From Candidatus Binatia bacterium (GTDB taxonomy: Bacteria > Desulfobacterota_B > Binatia > UBA9968 > JAJDTQ01), in assembly GCA_022827045.1 (NCBI GenBank), contig JAJDTQ010000198.1:1-6245 (forward strand): a DNA stretch of 6,245 bases, in the 5' to 3' direction. The first letter of the stretch is position 1, and every line of letters starts with the position of its first letter. The notes under the pieces were generated by a model, which searched no databases, was not told the origin of the DNA, and saw only the letters and a list, made by a program, of their open reading frames with translations. Positions 5,136-6,245 of this stretch are shown here, one piece after another. Both the position numbers and the translations under genes were made by a program.

Positions 5136-6245
5136 TTAACCCTGTTTGTTCGCTTCCTCAACACCTTCCTTGCCCGACTCCATTGCCGGCGCCTCTTCGG
5201 CCTTGGCCGTGGCGGCCGGCGGCAAGCCAAGCGCCATGATGTAGTCGGTCAACGCCTCGATCTGTTTCTTCTCGTCTCCGCCGAGGATGTCCTCGGGTCC
5301 ACCCGGGTAGAACGACGGCATCTTGGTTCCCGGCTGGAGTTTCTGCGGGTCGAGGATCCACTTCTCGATCCAGTCCGGGTTCAGCCGCTGGCGGGCGAGG
5401 TTCAGGTCCGGCGCCCAGTCCTCCACCGGACCGTCGGGCTTCTTGTCGCCCCGCACGTGGCAACTGCCGCATTCGAAGTAGTCGTCGGAGAACAACGTCG
5501 CGCCGGCCTTGAGATAACCCGCGGGTACCTGAGCCTCGTCAACATGGACGTAGGGGATCTCGACCTCGGAAAGGGCGGCGAAGTAATTCACGAAGGTATC
5601 CGCGTGGGGACCGTCGAAACCGAAGGTGGGCATGCGGATCTTGAGCCAGGGCCGGATCGGGGTCTCCGGGTTCTGCAGGAAGCCGAACAGCCAGTTGGCC
5701 TGGACCTTCTCGCCCTGGCCGTTGAGCGGCGGCGGCGCCAGGGTCGGGTTTTCCTCATAGTACTTGCGAATGTACCCGCCCTCGCCGTCGATGACGTGGC
5801 AGCCGACACAGTTGTACTCCTGGACTTGGCGACGTCCCGCGGAGATCTGCTGCGCCCGCTCGGAGTGGTCGGCCTTGAACGCATCGGGCACCTTCCGCTC
5901 CACTAAACCGTGCAGCAGCACCCGCAGGGCCTTGATGTCTTCCTCGGGCAGGTCGAAGTGAGGCATCAACTGCTCCACCCGCTCGGTGGCGTATACCCTC
6001 GGGTTGTGGATCTTGTTGAAGGTCCAGTCCTTCCAGGTGTGCTTGATGCTGGTGTCGTTGCCGAAGAACAGCTCTTCCAGCGGCTTCGAGCCGAAGGTCG
6101 TCAACTCGACGCCGATGCGGGATTCCTTCTCCATCCCCGGGATGTCGTGGCAGCCGGCGCAACCGAATTTGCGCACCAGCTTCTCGCCCCTGGCGACGTT
6201 GGCGGGCTCCTCGAGGCGAGCCACCACCTCGGCGTCAGGCTCGGG
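5136..6245 (-). CDS. Multihaem c-type cytochrome (N-terminal part outside the window)
   Basis: The frame is open from the right edge to TAA at 5138-5136, giving 369 residues plus the stop. A GTG at 6227-6225 could be read as a start, but codons before it are open to the edge, it has no signal peptide, and the first haem site follows closely, so the real start lies outside. Three haem-binding CxxCH motifs are visible: CAGCH (6161-6147), CVGCH (5810-5796) and CGSCH (5471-5457). Each is followed 45-65 residues later by an M-P-x-F motif (LMPHF, RMPTF, KMPSF), whose Met is the likely sixth haem ligand. The protein is therefore at least three tandem class I-like cytochrome c modules. Its last 30 residues are an Ala/Glu/Lys-rich flexible tail. 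It must act in the periplasm or on the outer face of the membrane as an electron carrier or a subunit of a respiratory complex; no catalytic domain is visible. It is followed by the cupredoxin gene. Confidence 0.88.
   Translation of the reverse strand, partial: PEPDAEVVARLEEPANVARGEKLVRKFGCAGCHDIPGMEKESRIGVELTTFGSKPLEELFFGNDTSIKHTWKDWTFNKIHNPRVYATERVEQLMPHFDLPEEDIKALRVLLHGLVERKVPDAFKADHSERAQQISAGRRQVQEYNCVGCHVIDGEGGYIRKYYEENPTLAPPPLNGQGEKVQANWLFGFLQNPETPIRPWLKIRMPTFGFDGPHADTFVNYFAALSEVEIPYVHVDEAQVPAGYLKAGATLFSDDYFECGSCHVRGDKKPDGPVEDWAPDLNLARQRLNPDWIEKWILDPQKLQPGTKMPSFYPGGPEDILGGDEKKQIEALTDYIMALGLPPAATAKAEEAPAMESGKEGVEEANKQG

Noticed and set aside
6225..6227. GTG as the true start of the multihaem cytochrome
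   Set aside because: A periplasmic c-type cytochrome needs a signal peptide and none follows this codon. The frame stays open to the window edge.
1..6245. tRNA or rRNA genes, CRISPR arrays, insertion sequences, attachment sites
   Set aside because: No cloverleaf-like segments, regular repeat-spacer pattern, transposase motifs or terminal inverted repeats were seen when reading both strands.

Overview
The window is a GC-rich, densely coding piece of a bacterial chromosome, most likely from a Gram-negative or candidate-phylum bacterium. That placement rests on the GC content, Shine-Dalgarno sites, a signal peptide followed by a periplasmic copper/cytochrome c pair, and the style of those two proteins. 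No marker gene fixes the taxonomy, so it is inference only. I see no tRNA, rRNA, CRISPR array, insertion sequence or phage gene.

Left part (1-4302): an oxidative-metabolism neighbourhood. It holds the C-terminal end of an FAD/NAD(P)-binding oxidoreductase (+, cut by the left edge), then convergent to it a complete Rieske [2Fe-2S] non-haem iron oxygenase (-). Divergent from the Rieske gene is a two-domain protein (+): an N-terminal GPP34/GOLPH3-like domain joined in frame to a complete cytochrome P450. A class II aldolase/adducin-family protein follows (+). The Rieske and GPP34-P450 genes share an 87-bp divergent promoter region carrying a short direct repeat. Three oxidoreductases and an aldolase-fold enzyme together suggest tailoring or breakdown of one hydrophobic substrate such as a sterol, terpenoid or lipid. 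The substrate itself cannot be read from the sequence.

Right part (4334-6245): a perfect 15-bp hairpin with A/T-rich flanks separates the aldolase gene from a convergent pair read on the minus strand. The pair is a c-type cytochrome with at least three haem sites (cut by the right edge) and, 39 bp downstream, a secreted cupredoxin-like protein with a C-terminal beta-sandwich domain. They look like a periplasmic electron-transfer operon unrelated to the left part.

The most striking item is the GPP34-P450 fusion. GPP34/GOLPH3 proteins are peripheral membrane proteins that recognise phosphoinositides in eukaryotes, whereas bacterial P450s are usually soluble and stand alone. The fusion suggests a P450 docked on a membrane, or fed a lipid, by a GOLPH3-type module.
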